Shown here one piece after another: positions 27,887 through 36,723 of a DNA stretch of 64,000 nt. The DNA comes from an uncultured Rickettsiales bacterium (GTDB lineage: Bacteria; Pseudomonadota; Alphaproteobacteria; Micavibrionales; GCA-2720935), in assembly GCA_950054255.1 (NCBI GenBank), contig CATLOR010000002.1:1-64000 (forward strand), read 5' to 3'. Position 1 is the stretch's first letter; every line of letters begins with the position of its first letter. Both the position numbers and the translations under genes were made by a program. The notes beneath the pieces are model-generated. The model was not told the origin of the DNA, searched no databases, and worked only from the letters and a program-made list of their open reading frames with translations.

Positions 27887-28537
27887 ATGTCTAAAAAAAT
27901 ACTTCAATATACAGCAATTGCAGCTTCTCTTTTAACATGTCTGACACCAAATATTGCTCAGGCAGATATGGGAGAGGGATGGTTTGATTTAGACCGTTTT
28001 CAATTCCGTGGACGCATTATTAGCGTTATAGCTGATGGAAGTGGTACAGTTGATGGCACAGCACTAGAAACAGATGTATCGGCTTCTGAAACATTAGAAT
28101 TTGACGTTTCTTATTTCTTTACTAAGAATATTGCTGCTGAGTTGATCGCAGCAACATCAAAACATACAGTTCAAGCGGGGACTTCTAATTTAGGGAATGC
28201 ATGGATACTACCGCCGACTGTTACCTTACAGTATCATTTTACACCTGAGGAAAAATTTAGCCCTTATCTAGGAGCAGGCCTTAACTATTCAATGTTTTAT
28301 GGTGAGGATAGTGCCGCAGGCTTTAGTGAACTAGATGTCGAAGGTGGTGTAGGTTACGCCGTACAAGCTGGTTTTGATTATTGGATTGATGAACATTGGG
28401 GTATTAATATGGATGTTAAATATATTGATTTAGATGTTGATGTTGATGTCGTGTCAGGCGGAACAACAGCGTTAAGGGCTAGTAACGTCGATCTTAATCC
28501 TGTCGTAGCTGGTGTCGGTGTTTCTTACCGTTTTTAA
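27887..28537 (+). CDS. OmpW-family outer membrane beta-barrel
   Basis: 216 residues from ATG 27887, preceded by AAGAAAGG. A cleavable signal peptide ends at AQA-DM. The rest alternates as beta strands, with family features RGRIISV near the N-terminus, ATSKHTV, ILPPTVTLQYHF and a C-terminal aromatic (VSYRF) needed for barrel insertion. OmpW forms a small hydrophobic channel. An upstream TTG start at 27845 would spoil the signal peptide. Likely induced at low oxygen via the FNR box. Confidence 0.85.
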   Translation: MSKKILQYTAIAASLLTCLTPNIAQADMGEGWFDLDRFQFRGRIISVIADGSGTVDGTALETDVSASETLEFDVSYFFTKNIAAELIAATSKHTVQAGTSNLGNAWILPPTVTLQYHFTPEEKFSPYLGAGLNYSMFYGEDSAAGFSELDVEGGVGYAVQAGFDYWIDEHWGINMDVKYIDLDVDVDVVSGGTTALRASNVDLNPVVAGVGVSYRF

Positions 28538-28586
28538 GACATAGATTTTATTTGATTCTTTTTGGGTTATGTAATATACTAGCTAA

Positions 28587-29135
28587 ATGAAATCAAAAAT
28601 CATTCTTATTAATGGCACATCATGTACTGGGAAATCGAGTGTTTCTAAACTATTAAATAGCCATTACGGTGATAGTTTTATCTATCTCACATGGGATTCT
28701 TTTTTGGAGCGTATAAATGCTAAAGAAACTATTACAGATGCAGATAAAAAAGATTTAGTTAGTGTTTTTATTAGAGAAGTATCAGCTCAGGCGAAAGCTG
28801 GAGATAATTTGATATTGGATATTGTTTGTGTCCCTTCCTCTACTTTTGAAAGATTAGTTCAAGCTTTTAAAGAATTTGATCTATACAAGATAAGAATGCG
28901 TGCTTCAGTTGAAGAATTAGAACGCCGTGAATTAGCTCGTCCAGATAGAAAAAATGGTCAAGCTAAAACACAGCATATCCAGATGTTTTATAAATACACG
29001 CACCCAGAATATGATTTAGAGATAGATAGTACTGATTTAAGCCCTCAAGAGATTACAAAGCACATTTTAAGAGAGCTAGAAAATTTTTCATCTCTAAAGA
29101 GCAAAAAAACAAGACAAAAAGATCTTAAGATCTAA
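28587..29135 (+). CDS. Chloramphenicol phosphotransferase-like P-loop kinase
   Basis: 182 residues. Walker A NGTSCTGKSS near residue 8, an Asp in LTWDSF and an arginine-rich lid (EELERRELARPDRKNGQA). The size and motif order match the CPT-like family of small-molecule kinases. Substrate unknown; chloramphenicol itself is not implied. Its 3' end overlaps the convergent LysR gene by 11 bp. Confidence 0.75.
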   Translation: MKSKIILINGTSCTGKSSVSKLLNSHYGDSFIYLTWDSFLERINAKETITDADKKDLVSVFIREVSAQAKAGDNLILDIVCVPSSTFERLVQAFKEFDLYKIRMRASVEELERRELARPDRKNGQAKTQHIQMFYKYTHPEYDLEIDSTDLSPQEITKHILRELENFSSLKSKKTRQKDLKI

Positions 29136-30057
29136 ATGATAGCGTATGTATATTGTTATCAGTAATATCAATTAAGTTTTGAACTTTTGCGTTCTTTTTT
29201 GAGCTATTATAAGCAAGAGATATCTTAAGGCCGTAGGCTGTGTTTGACAAACCCTCTATCGTTAAAGGGACTAGATCTTCTCTGGCTTGTTGAGCCATGA
29301 AATCAGGGATAAATCCGATGCCGTAATCCGCTTCAATAAGATGCATGATCATTGGAAAAATAATGACTTCTTGCTTTGTGCTTAGGGATAAGTTTTTCTC
29401 AGCTAAAAGACTTTCTAAATCAGAATATAATCGTCCATATATTTGGCGCGGACTAAAAAGAAGGCGGTAGTCTAATAAATCCTCAGCGTTTACTCCTTTC
29501 TTTTTCGTTAAGGGGTGATCTGAGCGTACTGTGGCTCTTAACATAGATAGATCTAATGGATGAAAAACAATATCTCTGTAACGAACTCTTTTTTCTGGCC
29601 AAGTGAAACTGATATCAATCGTTTCATTAATTAGGGCTTCTGATAATTCTTCAAAAAGCATATCTTTGTAGCGGAGTTTTACTTTTGGATATTGTTTTTG
29701 AAATTGGTTGATGAGATGTGTGAAGACTGGATGGCTGAGGGCAGCGTAATTTGTGCCGATAATTAATTCTCCTTCTTCTCCATGAGCAACGGCATGCGAG
29801 GTTATAAGCGCTTCTTCGAGGCTTCGAATAATGTGGGGTGCTTTTTCCTTTAAATATTTCCCAGCCTCCGTTAAATGAACTGTTCTTTTTGTACGTTGAA
29901 AAAGGGGGGTGTCAAGCTCTGTTTCTAGTTCTTTAATTGCCATGCTTAAAGGCGGTTGTGACATATTGAGACGTTTTGCCGCGCGCGTGAAATTAAGTTC
30001 TTCGGCAACGGCTAAGAAGTATTTGAGTTGCTTGATATCAATCCTATTTATATTCAT
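29125..30057 (-). CDS. LysR-family transcriptional regulator
   Basis: 310 residues. N-terminal winged HTH (LKYFLAVAEELNFTRAAKRL then SQPPLSMAIKELE) and a periplasmic-binding-like effector domain from ~residue 90. Divergent from the CoaB-aldolase fusion gene, with 87 bp between them, which is the classic LysR arrangement, so that gene is its likely target. Confidence 0.88.
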   Translation of the reverse strand: MNINRIDIKQLKYFLAVAEELNFTRAAKRLNMSQPPLSMAIKELETELDTPLFQRTKRTVHLTEAGKYLKEKAPHIIRSLEEALITSHAVAHGEEGELIIGTNYAALSHPVFTHLINQFQKQYPKVKLRYKDMLFEELSEALINETIDISFTWPEKRVRYRDIVFHPLDLSMLRATVRSDHPLTKKKGVNAEDLLDYRLLFSPRQIYGRLYSDLESLLAEKNLSLSTKQEVIIFPMIMHLIEADYGIGFIPDFMAQQAREDLVPLTIEGLSNTAYGLKISLAYNSSKKNAKVQNLIDITDNNIHTLSFRS

Positions 30058-30073
30058 AAAGTATTAATATCAT

Positions 30074-30091
30074 ATAAAACATATATTTTAT
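30074..30091. promoter_or_regulatory. Candidate LysR operator
   Basis: ATAAAA-CATATA-TTTTAT is an 18-bp inverted repeat containing a T-N11-A motif, in the middle of the divergent gap. The gap is very AT-rich, so chance is possible. Confidence 0.35.
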
Positions 30092-30144
30092 ATATTTAAA
30101 ATTTTATTCCATAGTGAGGTCATTAACAAATGAAAGGATGACCC

Positions 30145-31410
30145 ATGAAACAAAAAAAAATACATATCTTAGGCGGCGGAACGGTAAACCACGTACGTAC
30201 GCATTTAGCAATTTCATCACAAGCTTATGGCACAACTGCGCGTACATTACACAAAATGTTTTCAAAACATCGAGGGGACAATGTTGAACTTCATTTGACA
30301 AAGATGGCGTCTGCTGGTGACAGCCATTTGGAAACAAATGCGGATATAGAAGCTTTGGTCAAAAAACTTGTTGCTGATCCTGAAACCTCAATGATTGTGT
30401 TCAATGTTGCTTTGGCTGATTTTGAAGGGGAAATTGATGAGGTTAGCTCTGATAAATATGCACCACGCTTAACATCAAGAGAATCAGACGGTGCGGTTAT
30501 GACCCTTAAAACGGCTGAAAAAATTATCAAGCTTGTGAGAAAAGAGCGCAAAGATATCTTTCTAGTAGCCTTCAAAGCAACCTCTGGTGCCTCAGAAGAT
30601 GAACAATATATGCGCGCTCTTTCTATGATGAAAGAAAGCAGTGTCAATCTTGTTTTGGCTAATGATGTCGTAACACGCAAAAATATGGTTGTGACCCCAG
30701 AAGAGTCTCGTTATTACGTGACAGAGGATCGTCAAAAGGCATTACAAGGATTAACAGATATGTCTTTGGCGCGTTCAGGGCTTTCTTTTACGCGTTCTCA
30801 TGTGATTGGTGATGCGCCACTCGTTCCTTGGTCAAGTTCAGAAATACCAGATAATTTGCGCCAAGTTGTTGATCATCTCATTGCTAAAGGGGCGTATCAA
30901 CCCTTTCGTGGAAAAACAGTTGGGCATTTTGCAGCTAGAGGAGGGAGTAAAGATGAGTTTTTGACCTCTATTCGAAAAAGCAATTTTAACAATCTTAGTC
31001 AAACAGGCCTTGTTCGTATTTTTACACAAGGTGATGATCGTGTGATTGCGCATGGTGCGAAACCATCGGTAGGTGGGCAGTCACAACGTATTATTTTTAA
31101 CGAAAATCCCGATCTTGATGTGATTGTCCATTTTCATGGAAAGCTGTTGGATAGTAAAGCAGATGATATCCCCGTGTGTTCTCAATGGGAGTATGAATGC
31201 GGATCTCATGAATGTGGGCGCAATACCGCTGAGGGCTTAACAGAAATACGCCCTGGTATTTATGCGGTTATGTTGGATCAGCATGGTCCTAATATTGTTT
31301 TTAATCGGAACGTTCCAGCCGAACAAGTAATTGAATTTATCGAACAAAATTTTGCGCTTGGACAAAAAACAGGGGGTAATATTTTACCTGCGTATCGCCA
31401 TGCTGCTTAA
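30145..31410 (+). CDS. CoaB-like domain fused to class II aldolase/adducin domain
   Basis: 421 residues. Residues 1-~225 resemble the phosphopantothenoylcysteine synthetase half of CoaBC: ILGGGTVNHVR at the start, SMIVFNVALADF, FLVAFKATSG and NLVLANDVV. Residues ~235-421 resemble a class II aldolase: HFAARGGSKDEFL, metal-type histidines in VIVHFHGKL and a later His in LDQHGPN. The two activities are not normally fused, so the reaction is unknown; sugar-acid or pantothenate-derived substrates are guesses. It follows a divergent LysR regulator and overlaps the next small ORF by 11 bp. Confidence 0.7.
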   Translation: MKQKKIHILGGGTVNHVRTHLAISSQAYGTTARTLHKMFSKHRGDNVELHLTKMASAGDSHLETNADIEALVKKLVADPETSMIVFNVALADFEGEIDEVSSDKYAPRLTSRESDGAVMTLKTAEKIIKLVRKERKDIFLVAFKATSGASEDEQYMRALSMMKESSVNLVLANDVVTRKNMVVTPEESRYYVTEDRQKALQGLTDMSLARSGLSFTRSHVIGDAPLVPWSSSEIPDNLRQVVDHLIAKGAYQPFRGKTVGHFAARGGSKDEFLTSIRKSNFNNLSQTGLVRIFTQGDDRVIAHGAKPSVGGQSQRIIFNENPDLDVIVHFHGKLLDSKADDIPVCSQWEYECGSHECGRNTAEGLTEIRPGIYAVMLDQHGPNIVFNRNVPAEQVIEFIEQNFALGQKTGGNILPAYRHAA

Positions 31411-31765
31411 GAAAAGAAAAACATTGCGCGATGAGTTTGTGGTGACGAGTACGGACAGAGTAATTGCTGTCCGTGCGATTACTCAAATGGATCTAAGCAC
31501 ATTGGATAAACGCTATATTACAATTACACATGGTAACAATGAAACAGATATTGTTGAGGGTGTGCAAGCTATTGAAGCGTTGATGCTCACAAAACCGAGC
31601 GCATTGGAGGGGAGGCGTATGCAATGGGCGAGGCAAGCTTGGTTCATTCATAACACCTTTGGCCACACATATCTCGCCTTTATCTCGCTCATAGCCCTAA
31701 TAATAAAACCTCTTCATGAAAACGGTGCAAAAAAAAATGATTCAGCACGGAATTCATATCCATGA
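31400..31765 (+). CDS. Hypothetical protein, 121 residues
   Basis: Starts at an ATG inside the last codons of the CoaB-aldolase gene, suggesting coupled translation. Composition is basic, with one hydrophobic segment near residue 90 (TYLAFISLIALII). No family recognised. An earlier in-frame ATG at 31331 lies deep within the upstream gene and is less likely. Confidence 0.5.
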   Translation: MLLKKRKTLRDEFVVTSTDRVIAVRAITQMDLSTLDKRYITITHGNNETDIVEGVQAIEALMLTKPSALEGRRMQWARQAWFIHNTFGHTYLAFISLIALIIKPLHENGAKKNDSARNSYP

Positions 31766-31839
31766 TGCCACCGTGCCAAAGCCTAAAGAATTTAGATAAG
31801 ATCAATGTTTATAGGCGTTAGTTTATAATCGCAGATGGT

Positions 31840-31884
31840 GGTGGTTTTTATTTGTTTGGAAGGTAAAGAGAAGTGAATGGCTGT
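31840..31884. repeat. Partial copy of the island repeat, probable left boundary
   Basis: About 45 bp match the inner part of the 183-bp repeats at 48424 and 52970, e.g. GGTGGTTTTTATTTGTTTGG against GGTGGTTTTTCTTTGTTTGG, then AGAGAAGTGAATGGCTG against AGAGAAGTAAATGGCTG. It stops at TGGCTG, the complement of a tRNA 3' CCA end, and diverges after it. It lies in the 205-bp gap at 31766-31970. Confidence 0.55.
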
Positions 31885-31970
31885 GCATTCACATAGATGG
31901 TCACTTAGCTTAGGGGAAAAATCCCTGTTAATGGTCAAATAACAGCAATTTTTCAGATGATTTCCCTGTT

Positions 31971-32822
31971 TTACAATTTTAACCTGCGTACGTTAGGGGA
32001 AGCATTTAATTCTGCTTCAATTACAAAAGGGGTTTGTGGACGATGGTCATTGCCAACAGCGACACTGATTGTTCTTCCGATTGCTTCTTGGTATTCGCCC
32101 TTAAGGTCAACAGTTTCATGGATATGTCCGTGTAAACTCATATAAGGCTGTTTTGTTTGTATGAATTGTTTTACGGCTTGTGATCCTACATGTTTATGTT
32201 CTCTATTATAGTCACAAACTGTTTCAAATGGTGGAGCATGTGAAATAAGAATAAGTTTATTCATATCGAGCCCCTGTGTTAATTGGTTTAAATCATCTTC
32301 AATTGAACTTTGTGCAAAGGCTTCACTTAACGAATAGGGAGTAAGTTCATCACCGTGGCTAACAACACCTTGTATGCGTGTGTCATCTCTGTGTGAAAAA
32401 TCTGTGTGTGCTTCAAGATCTCGTTTCTCCCAGCATTTATATTGGAAAGGCGTAAAAGGAACTGGTGTATAGCCAACAAATACATATCCTGATTGGCTAA
32501 TGTAAGGGATTTGATCAATCATTCTGTAACCATAGAAGTCTTGACCATTAACCATGATATCATGATTGGATTTAAAATCATCGTTACCCATAATAAACAA
32601 TACGTGTGTATTGTGGTCTTTTCTAAATTCTTCAAGGAGAGGAAATAGCTCTTGTTCAAGAAACGCTCTTTGTTTTTCCGGTGTGCGTCTTTCTGGATCT
32701 TTTGGTGTTAGATCTCCTCCAAATACAACAATATCTATATTGTGATCTACTGCGTGATGTAAAGTAGACTTGTATTGCTCTATGTTGCCGTGAAGATCTG
32801 CTGTGAAGAGAATCTTTTCCAT
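31971..32822 (-). CDS. Calcineurin-like metallophosphoesterase
   Basis: About 283 residues from ATG 32822, which has GGAG 10 bp before it. Metal-site motifs in order: FTADLHGN (D-x-H), FGGDLTP (GGD), MGNDDF (GND) and SLHGHIHE (GHxH). Family members cleave phosphoesters of nucleotides or proteins; the substrate is unknown. An earlier in-frame ATG at 32885 adds 21 residues unlike the family. Divergent from the nucleotidyltransferase gene. Confidence 0.85.
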   Translation of the reverse strand: MEKILFTADLHGNIEQYKSTLHHAVDHNIDIVVFGGDLTPKDPERRTPEKQRAFLEQELFPLLEEFRKDHNTHVLFIMGNDDFKSNHDIMVNGQDFYGYRMIDQIPYISQSGYVFVGYTPVPFTPFQYKCWEKRDLEAHTDFSHRDDTRIQGVVSHGDELTPYSLSEAFAQSSIEDDLNQLTQGLDMNKLILISHAPPFETVCDYNREHKHVGSQAVKQFIQTKQPYMSLHGHIHETVDLKGEYQEAIGRTISVAVGNDHRPQTPFVIEAELNASPNVRRLKL

Positions 32823-32915
32823 TGTTTTGTCTCCATTAATATTTTTAATGCTTGCTAAGGTAGCATAAATTGTTTTCCTTATCAAGTAACTTTATGTTAA
32901 ATAATTTTATATAAG

Positions 32916-32933
32916 ATCAAATATAAATTTGAT
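32916..32933. promoter_or_regulatory. Candidate operator in divergent gap
   Basis: ATCAAA-TATAAA-TTTGAT is a perfect 6+6 inverted repeat lying 15 bp before the ATG of the nucleotidyltransferase gene and about 94 bp before the metallophosphoesterase start. A regulator site is possible; no regulator is adjacent. Confidence 0.35.
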
Positions 32934-32947
32934 GGGGATAAGTTTAT

Positions 32948-33709
32948 ATGTCTGATGCTAAAGAAGAAACAAAAAAACGACTTAGTATTGCCGCTGAGTT
33001 TAATAGAAAAATGCAAGGTACAACACTAGGTCTCATTCTTGTTGGGTCTGTAGCCTATTCTCCAAATGAAAACGTAACAGAAAAGTCTGATTTAGATTTA
33101 TTGGTCGTTTATGAAGATTTAAATGATTGTGTTGATTTGTATTTTAAAGATCCAAAAGAACGAGAACATTTGAAATCAGAGAAATACGACGGTTTCCAAG
33201 TCAAAAGAAAAATTGATGGCGTAGATGTTAGTATCCACAATTTAAGTATTAGCGCTCTTGAAAAGATAGCGAGAGCAAGTTTTGAGGATTTGTATTTCTA
33301 TCGTCAAAGCGCTAAAGATATTGTGTACTACAGTAAAGATTTTGATGGTGATAGACACCCATTCCGAGTTAAGTCAGTACCTATTGCAGGTCTCATGGGG
33401 GTTAAAAGAATAGACCCTGTTGCTTTTGAAAAGAATAGTAATTTTGTTCTAGGAAATGATATTGATAAAATTATGTCTGCGGGAATTCTGTTACATGATG
33501 AAGATGGAAGAGTGAATACATGTATTGAGGATTTATGGGATAATATGGCATGTAGAATGATTGAACATTATAAGAATAGAGAAAAAGTCTTGGATATAGA
33601 AACAGTAGATATGGCTCCTTTACTGCATCGTCATGAGCGCTTTTCTCAGCCTGTAAAGAATAGTTTAAAAGAGAAAACAAAAAACTCTGTTCGTAAGTTT
33701 ATTAAATAA
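32948..33709 (+). CDS. Pol-beta-type nucleotidyltransferase domain protein
   Basis: 253 residues. The signature is LVGSVAYSPNENVTEKSDLDLLVV, giving the G-S...D-x-D metal site, followed by a helical C-terminal half. Similar proteins modify small molecules, tRNA or proteins by nucleotidyl transfer; target not evident. GGGG lies about 10 bp before the ATG. The following 228 bp to 33937 hold nothing recognisable. Confidence 0.75.
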   Translation: MSDAKEETKKRLSIAAEFNRKMQGTTLGLILVGSVAYSPNENVTEKSDLDLLVVYEDLNDCVDLYFKDPKEREHLKSEKYDGFQVKRKIDGVDVSIHNLSISALEKIARASFEDLYFYRQSAKDIVYYSKDFDGDRHPFRVKSVPIAGLMGVKRIDPVAFEKNSNFVLGNDIDKIMSAGILLHDEDGRVNTCIEDLWDNMACRMIEHYKNREKVLDIETVDMAPLLHRHERFSQPVKNSLKEKTKNSVRKFIK

Positions 33710-33936
33710 AGAAGCGATAATCAAATTAGTATAGGTGAGTAAAAAAGAGTATTTGATATGCTCAATATCTTCTACTGGAAATTGAAATATTGGCTTTTTG
33801 CAGATGTTATTAAGAGAACGATTTAAAATTTGATGTTCTTGGGCTATTAGCAAGATAAGGCTTTGACCATACGAGTGTATAAAACTCATTTCTTTTTTAT
33901 TGTTGTCAGCATTGTTTTTTCATTTCTGGTGGTTTT

Positions 33937-35862
33937 TTAGTTAAAGAATTTTCCTATTCTAACAATAAATGTATTATTGCTTTCAGAACTGTGTTCTGTG
34001 CTGATCCTAATATCGGTCTCTGTGTCTAATTGGTGTGAATAATCTATTTTGATAGATAAATCTTTTTTATTGAATTGAAGGTTTGATGAATAAAACAGTT
34101 CTGTATTAAGCTTATTCTTTTCATTTATATCAAAGATTATTCCGGTATTTCCCAATAATGAAACATAATCATTTTTGAGAGTTTCTTTATGGTTTATGCG
34201 TCCACCTATTAGGCCGTAGGTTAATGATTGGTCGGTTATTCTGATAGACTTGCCTACTTTTCCGGTAAAACCAAATGCTGCGCATTTGTCGCAACTTTGG
34301 TTGATGTGTTCATATCCTAATTTTACTTGCCAGGAATATTCTGAAGTTAATGGGGTGAGGGATAAACTAGTATTTAAGTTTGTAATATCAATTAGGGTTA
34401 TATCTCTTAGGTCAATATTATCTTTATATAAATCAAATTCTATAGCCCCCATTATAAGTCGTGACTTTTCTTGTCTAGGAATAATGTTATCGATCAAATC
34501 ATTATTGGCAATTTGGTACTTAACACTGAAAGCATTTTGTGAGTTGCGATGGGCATATCCTGTTCTTAGAGTTGAGGTGGGTCTATGTTCTAAAATAGAA
34601 CCTTTTGGTGGAAGAGATTCTTGTTCTCGATGTTTTTGTGGAGGTCGTTGAAAGAGTTCATTTAAAATGCTTTGTCTTTTCTTATCTAGTTGTTTTTTTT
34701 TGTTTTGGTCTTTCTTCTCTAATGTGATTTTTGCTATTTCTATATCGAGGTAATCTAAAATAGAGAAGAGTGTTCTATTTGACATTTCTTTTATCAATAG
34801 GTTGTTTTCTTGACTTTTTGAGCTAAAAAATTGTTTAAATCTGTTTTTTTCTGTAGATGTAAGTGCGTTGTAACGATATTCAAATAATTGTTTTAGCGAT
34901 GGATGGTATGTTTCTTTTTTTATTAAAGAAGGTGTTTTATCTATAGGTTTATTTATATTTTGTATGACTTGAATAGGCAGAAGCCAAAAGCCATGTGTAT
35001 CTTTGAGCCCTTTAGAGGTTGCTCTTTCTATAAGATCTAGAACTCTATGAGCGCAATTATCATTGAAGAAATAGTATTTGAATTCAGCATTCATAAGTTC
35101 CCAACTGTGTTCTATCAGGAACTGGAGCTCTTCTTTTGAGAGATTTAGTTCATATTCCCAGAGGTCTCGTAATTCTCCATTTGTGTATCTATTTGAGTGT
35201 ATGAAGTTATTATTTCTTTGGTAGGATGCGCTATAGCCCCCAAAGACACCATTTAATATATAGGCAATAGAGCCATCCCGATCTGTTGAATTCGCACCAT
35301 AATTGAGGCTTGAGTTTAATGTTTCTTGGTTTAGTGTGTCTTTAGTATAATTAAATCGTAATAAGACATGCCCATAATATGATCCAGGGTTATTGAAGTA
35401 GCCGCTTGCAAAGATTAAGGATGCGGATTGTATTTTATCTGGTTTCATTTCTGCTAGAAAAGTTGAGCAGATAGGCAAAGATATTTGCTTTGCCCATATA
35501 AAATGTTTTTTTAGTAAAGTAACTCTGGCTGGAAAACGGCATATATTCGTATTATCTATGTCATTTTTCTTTTGTTTTTTTAGGAGATCTATAAAAGACA
35601 TATATTCATCTAAAGGATTATGTTGTCCGTTTGTATGAAGAAAAAAGTTGTCATTTTGGATGTCACTGACACCATTTTGATCATAGTGATTTAATATGTA
35701 CCATTTTTGCTCTAGCTCCTTATTTGGGAATGATGCTGTAGAATACGCTGTTGTTGATATGAGTGTAACAATCAGAAATACTAAAAAAGGCAACGTATAT
35801 AACAGTTGCCTTAATTTAGTTTTTTTTTGTATTGGGGTGCTTTTTATAATGTTGTCGTACAT
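33937..35862 (-). CDS. DUF4105 (Lnb N-terminal-like) periplasmic protein
   Basis: 641 residues with one N-terminal membrane or signal segment (LLYTLPFLVFLIVTLI). Residues ~140-300 match DUF4105: SLIFASGYFNNPGSYYGHVLLRF and a downstream FFNDNCAHRVLDLI, supplying the His and Cys expected of a papain-like site. Related Lnb enzymes transfer acyl chains on lipoproteins. The C-terminal third looks beta-rich and could be a barrel-like domain. Overlaps the upstream DUF3015 gene by 19 bp, so probably one operon. Confidence 0.75.
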   Translation of the reverse strand: MYDNIIKSTPIQKKTKLRQLLYTLPFLVFLIVTLISTTAYSTASFPNKELEQKWYILNHYDQNGVSDIQNDNFFLHTNGQHNPLDEYMSFIDLLKKQKKNDIDNTNICRFPARVTLLKKHFIWAKQISLPICSTFLAEMKPDKIQSASLIFASGYFNNPGSYYGHVLLRFNYTKDTLNQETLNSSLNYGANSTDRDGSIAYILNGVFGGYSASYQRNNNFIHSNRYTNGELRDLWEYELNLSKEELQFLIEHSWELMNAEFKYYFFNDNCAHRVLDLIERATSKGLKDTHGFWLLPIQVIQNINKPIDKTPSLIKKETYHPSLKQLFEYRYNALTSTEKNRFKQFFSSKSQENNLLIKEMSNRTLFSILDYLDIEIAKITLEKKDQNKKKQLDKKRQSILNELFQRPPQKHREQESLPPKGSILEHRPTSTLRTGYAHRNSQNAFSVKYQIANNDLIDNIIPRQEKSRLIMGAIEFDLYKDNIDLRDITLIDITNLNTSLSLTPLTSEYSWQVKLGYEHINQSCDKCAAFGFTGKVGKSIRITDQSLTYGLIGGRINHKETLKNDYVSLLGNTGIIFDINEKNKLNTELFYSSNLQFNKKDLSIKIDYSHQLDTETDIRISTEHSSESNNTFIVRIGKFFN

Positions 35863-36338
35863 CCTGATTTTTCAGCAGCATCTTTAGCTTGGTAATACAT
35901 GTTTGTCGCACGCTCAAGTTTTGTTGTGAGCTCGTAGCTCTGATTTGAAATACTATCGCCATAAGAGTGGCGTAGGTTTTTAACAATGCCATCTTTTTGA
36001 GCTGAACATCCCATTGTGTTGCTTAGGGCTGTTACAAATTCACCATCGCCTAAGGCTATATCTTTTTCTAGATCTGGAAGGGTATCAATGATTAGTTGAG
36101 CTGTTTGTACTTTTTTAGGGTTACACATTTCAGGAGATGAAATAGCTGATGTTAAAGCTGTAGAGCCAAGATCCCATGTTACGTTTGATGTCGCTGCTGC
36201 CCAGTGAACCTCAGGGAAAATAGCTGCGCCAATTCCACACTCTACGTATGGGTTAGGACCACTGCCTTGCTTTTTTTCAGCAAAGGCTGTTCCTAGTGGT
36301 AAAGTTATGAGTATTAAAGCAAGTAGTAATTTTTTCAT
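35844..36338 (-). CDS. DUF3015 family secreted protein
   Basis: 164 residues with a clear signal peptide (MKKLLLALILITLPLGTAFA). The mature part has the DUF3015 pattern: NPYVECGIGAAIFP, SSPEMCNPKK and a conserved pair of further cysteines. Function unknown. It is the first gene of a leftward pair with the DUF4105 protein, which also has only a predicted envelope role. Confidence 0.8.
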   Translation of the reverse strand: MKKLLLALILITLPLGTAFAEKKQGSGPNPYVECGIGAAIFPEVHWAAATSNVTWDLGSTALTSAISSPEMCNPKKVQTAQLIIDTLPDLEKDIALGDGEFVTALSNTMGCSAQKDGIVKNLRHSYGDSISNQSYELTTKLERATNMYYQAKDAAEKSGCTTTL

Positions 36339-36450
36339 GTTTGTCTCTTTTCATTTTTTGGTTGTGTTTAATTGAAGAGATTAGGCTTTAAGGTGTGTTA
36401 AGTCAACTTTTTTATAGAGTAAATAAAATACCTAATTATCTCATAAATGA

Positions 36451-36474
36451 CTTGCTATTCAATCACATAGCAAG
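36451..36474. repeat. 8-bp inverted repeat
   Basis: CTTGCTAT and ATAGCAAG separated by 8 bp, just upstream of the structured region at 36490. No T-run follows, so it is more likely a binding site than a terminator. Confidence 0.35.
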
Positions 36475-36489
36475 CTAATGTTTGTCTTG

Positions 36490-36694
36490 TAAGCGCATAT
36501 GTGTGCTTGCCGGGGCTTTCAAACCCTGCGTTAAGCGGTTGATATCACCGTTACAGATGTCGCCTTTCGATCTCTTATGAGACCGGGAGGCGGCGATGTA
36601 TGTCCAAGCCTTGCGGTTAAAGATCGTCGCGGTTGTCTTAACGCAACTTTGAAACTCCCGGTCACCAGAGTGAAAGCTCTTGGTGACTTTTTAT
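36490..36694 (+). ncRNA. Candidate structured RNA with terminator
   Basis: A hairpin (36490-36510, GTAAGCGCA/TGTGCTTGC with G-U pairs) is followed by a long-range helix in three blocks: CCGGG 36510-36514 with CCCGG 36657-36661, TTTCAAA 36517-36523 with TTTGAAA 36648-36654, and TGCGTTAAG 36527-36535 with CTTAACGCA 36637-36645. Inside lie further hairpins, including GTCGCCT/AGGCGGC. GTCACCA...TGGTGAC followed by TTTTT closes it as a terminator. Local G+C is well above the flanks. It precedes the Mrr-like gene; its class is not recognised. Confidence 0.55.
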
Positions 36695-36723
36695 TATTTA
36701 CAAAAATAAGGAGCACTTTCTCA

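Noticed and set aside
36577..36723. N-terminal extension of the Mrr-like protein from ATG 36577
   Set aside because: It runs through a hairpin-terminator structure, and ATG 36724 has a proper ribosome site.
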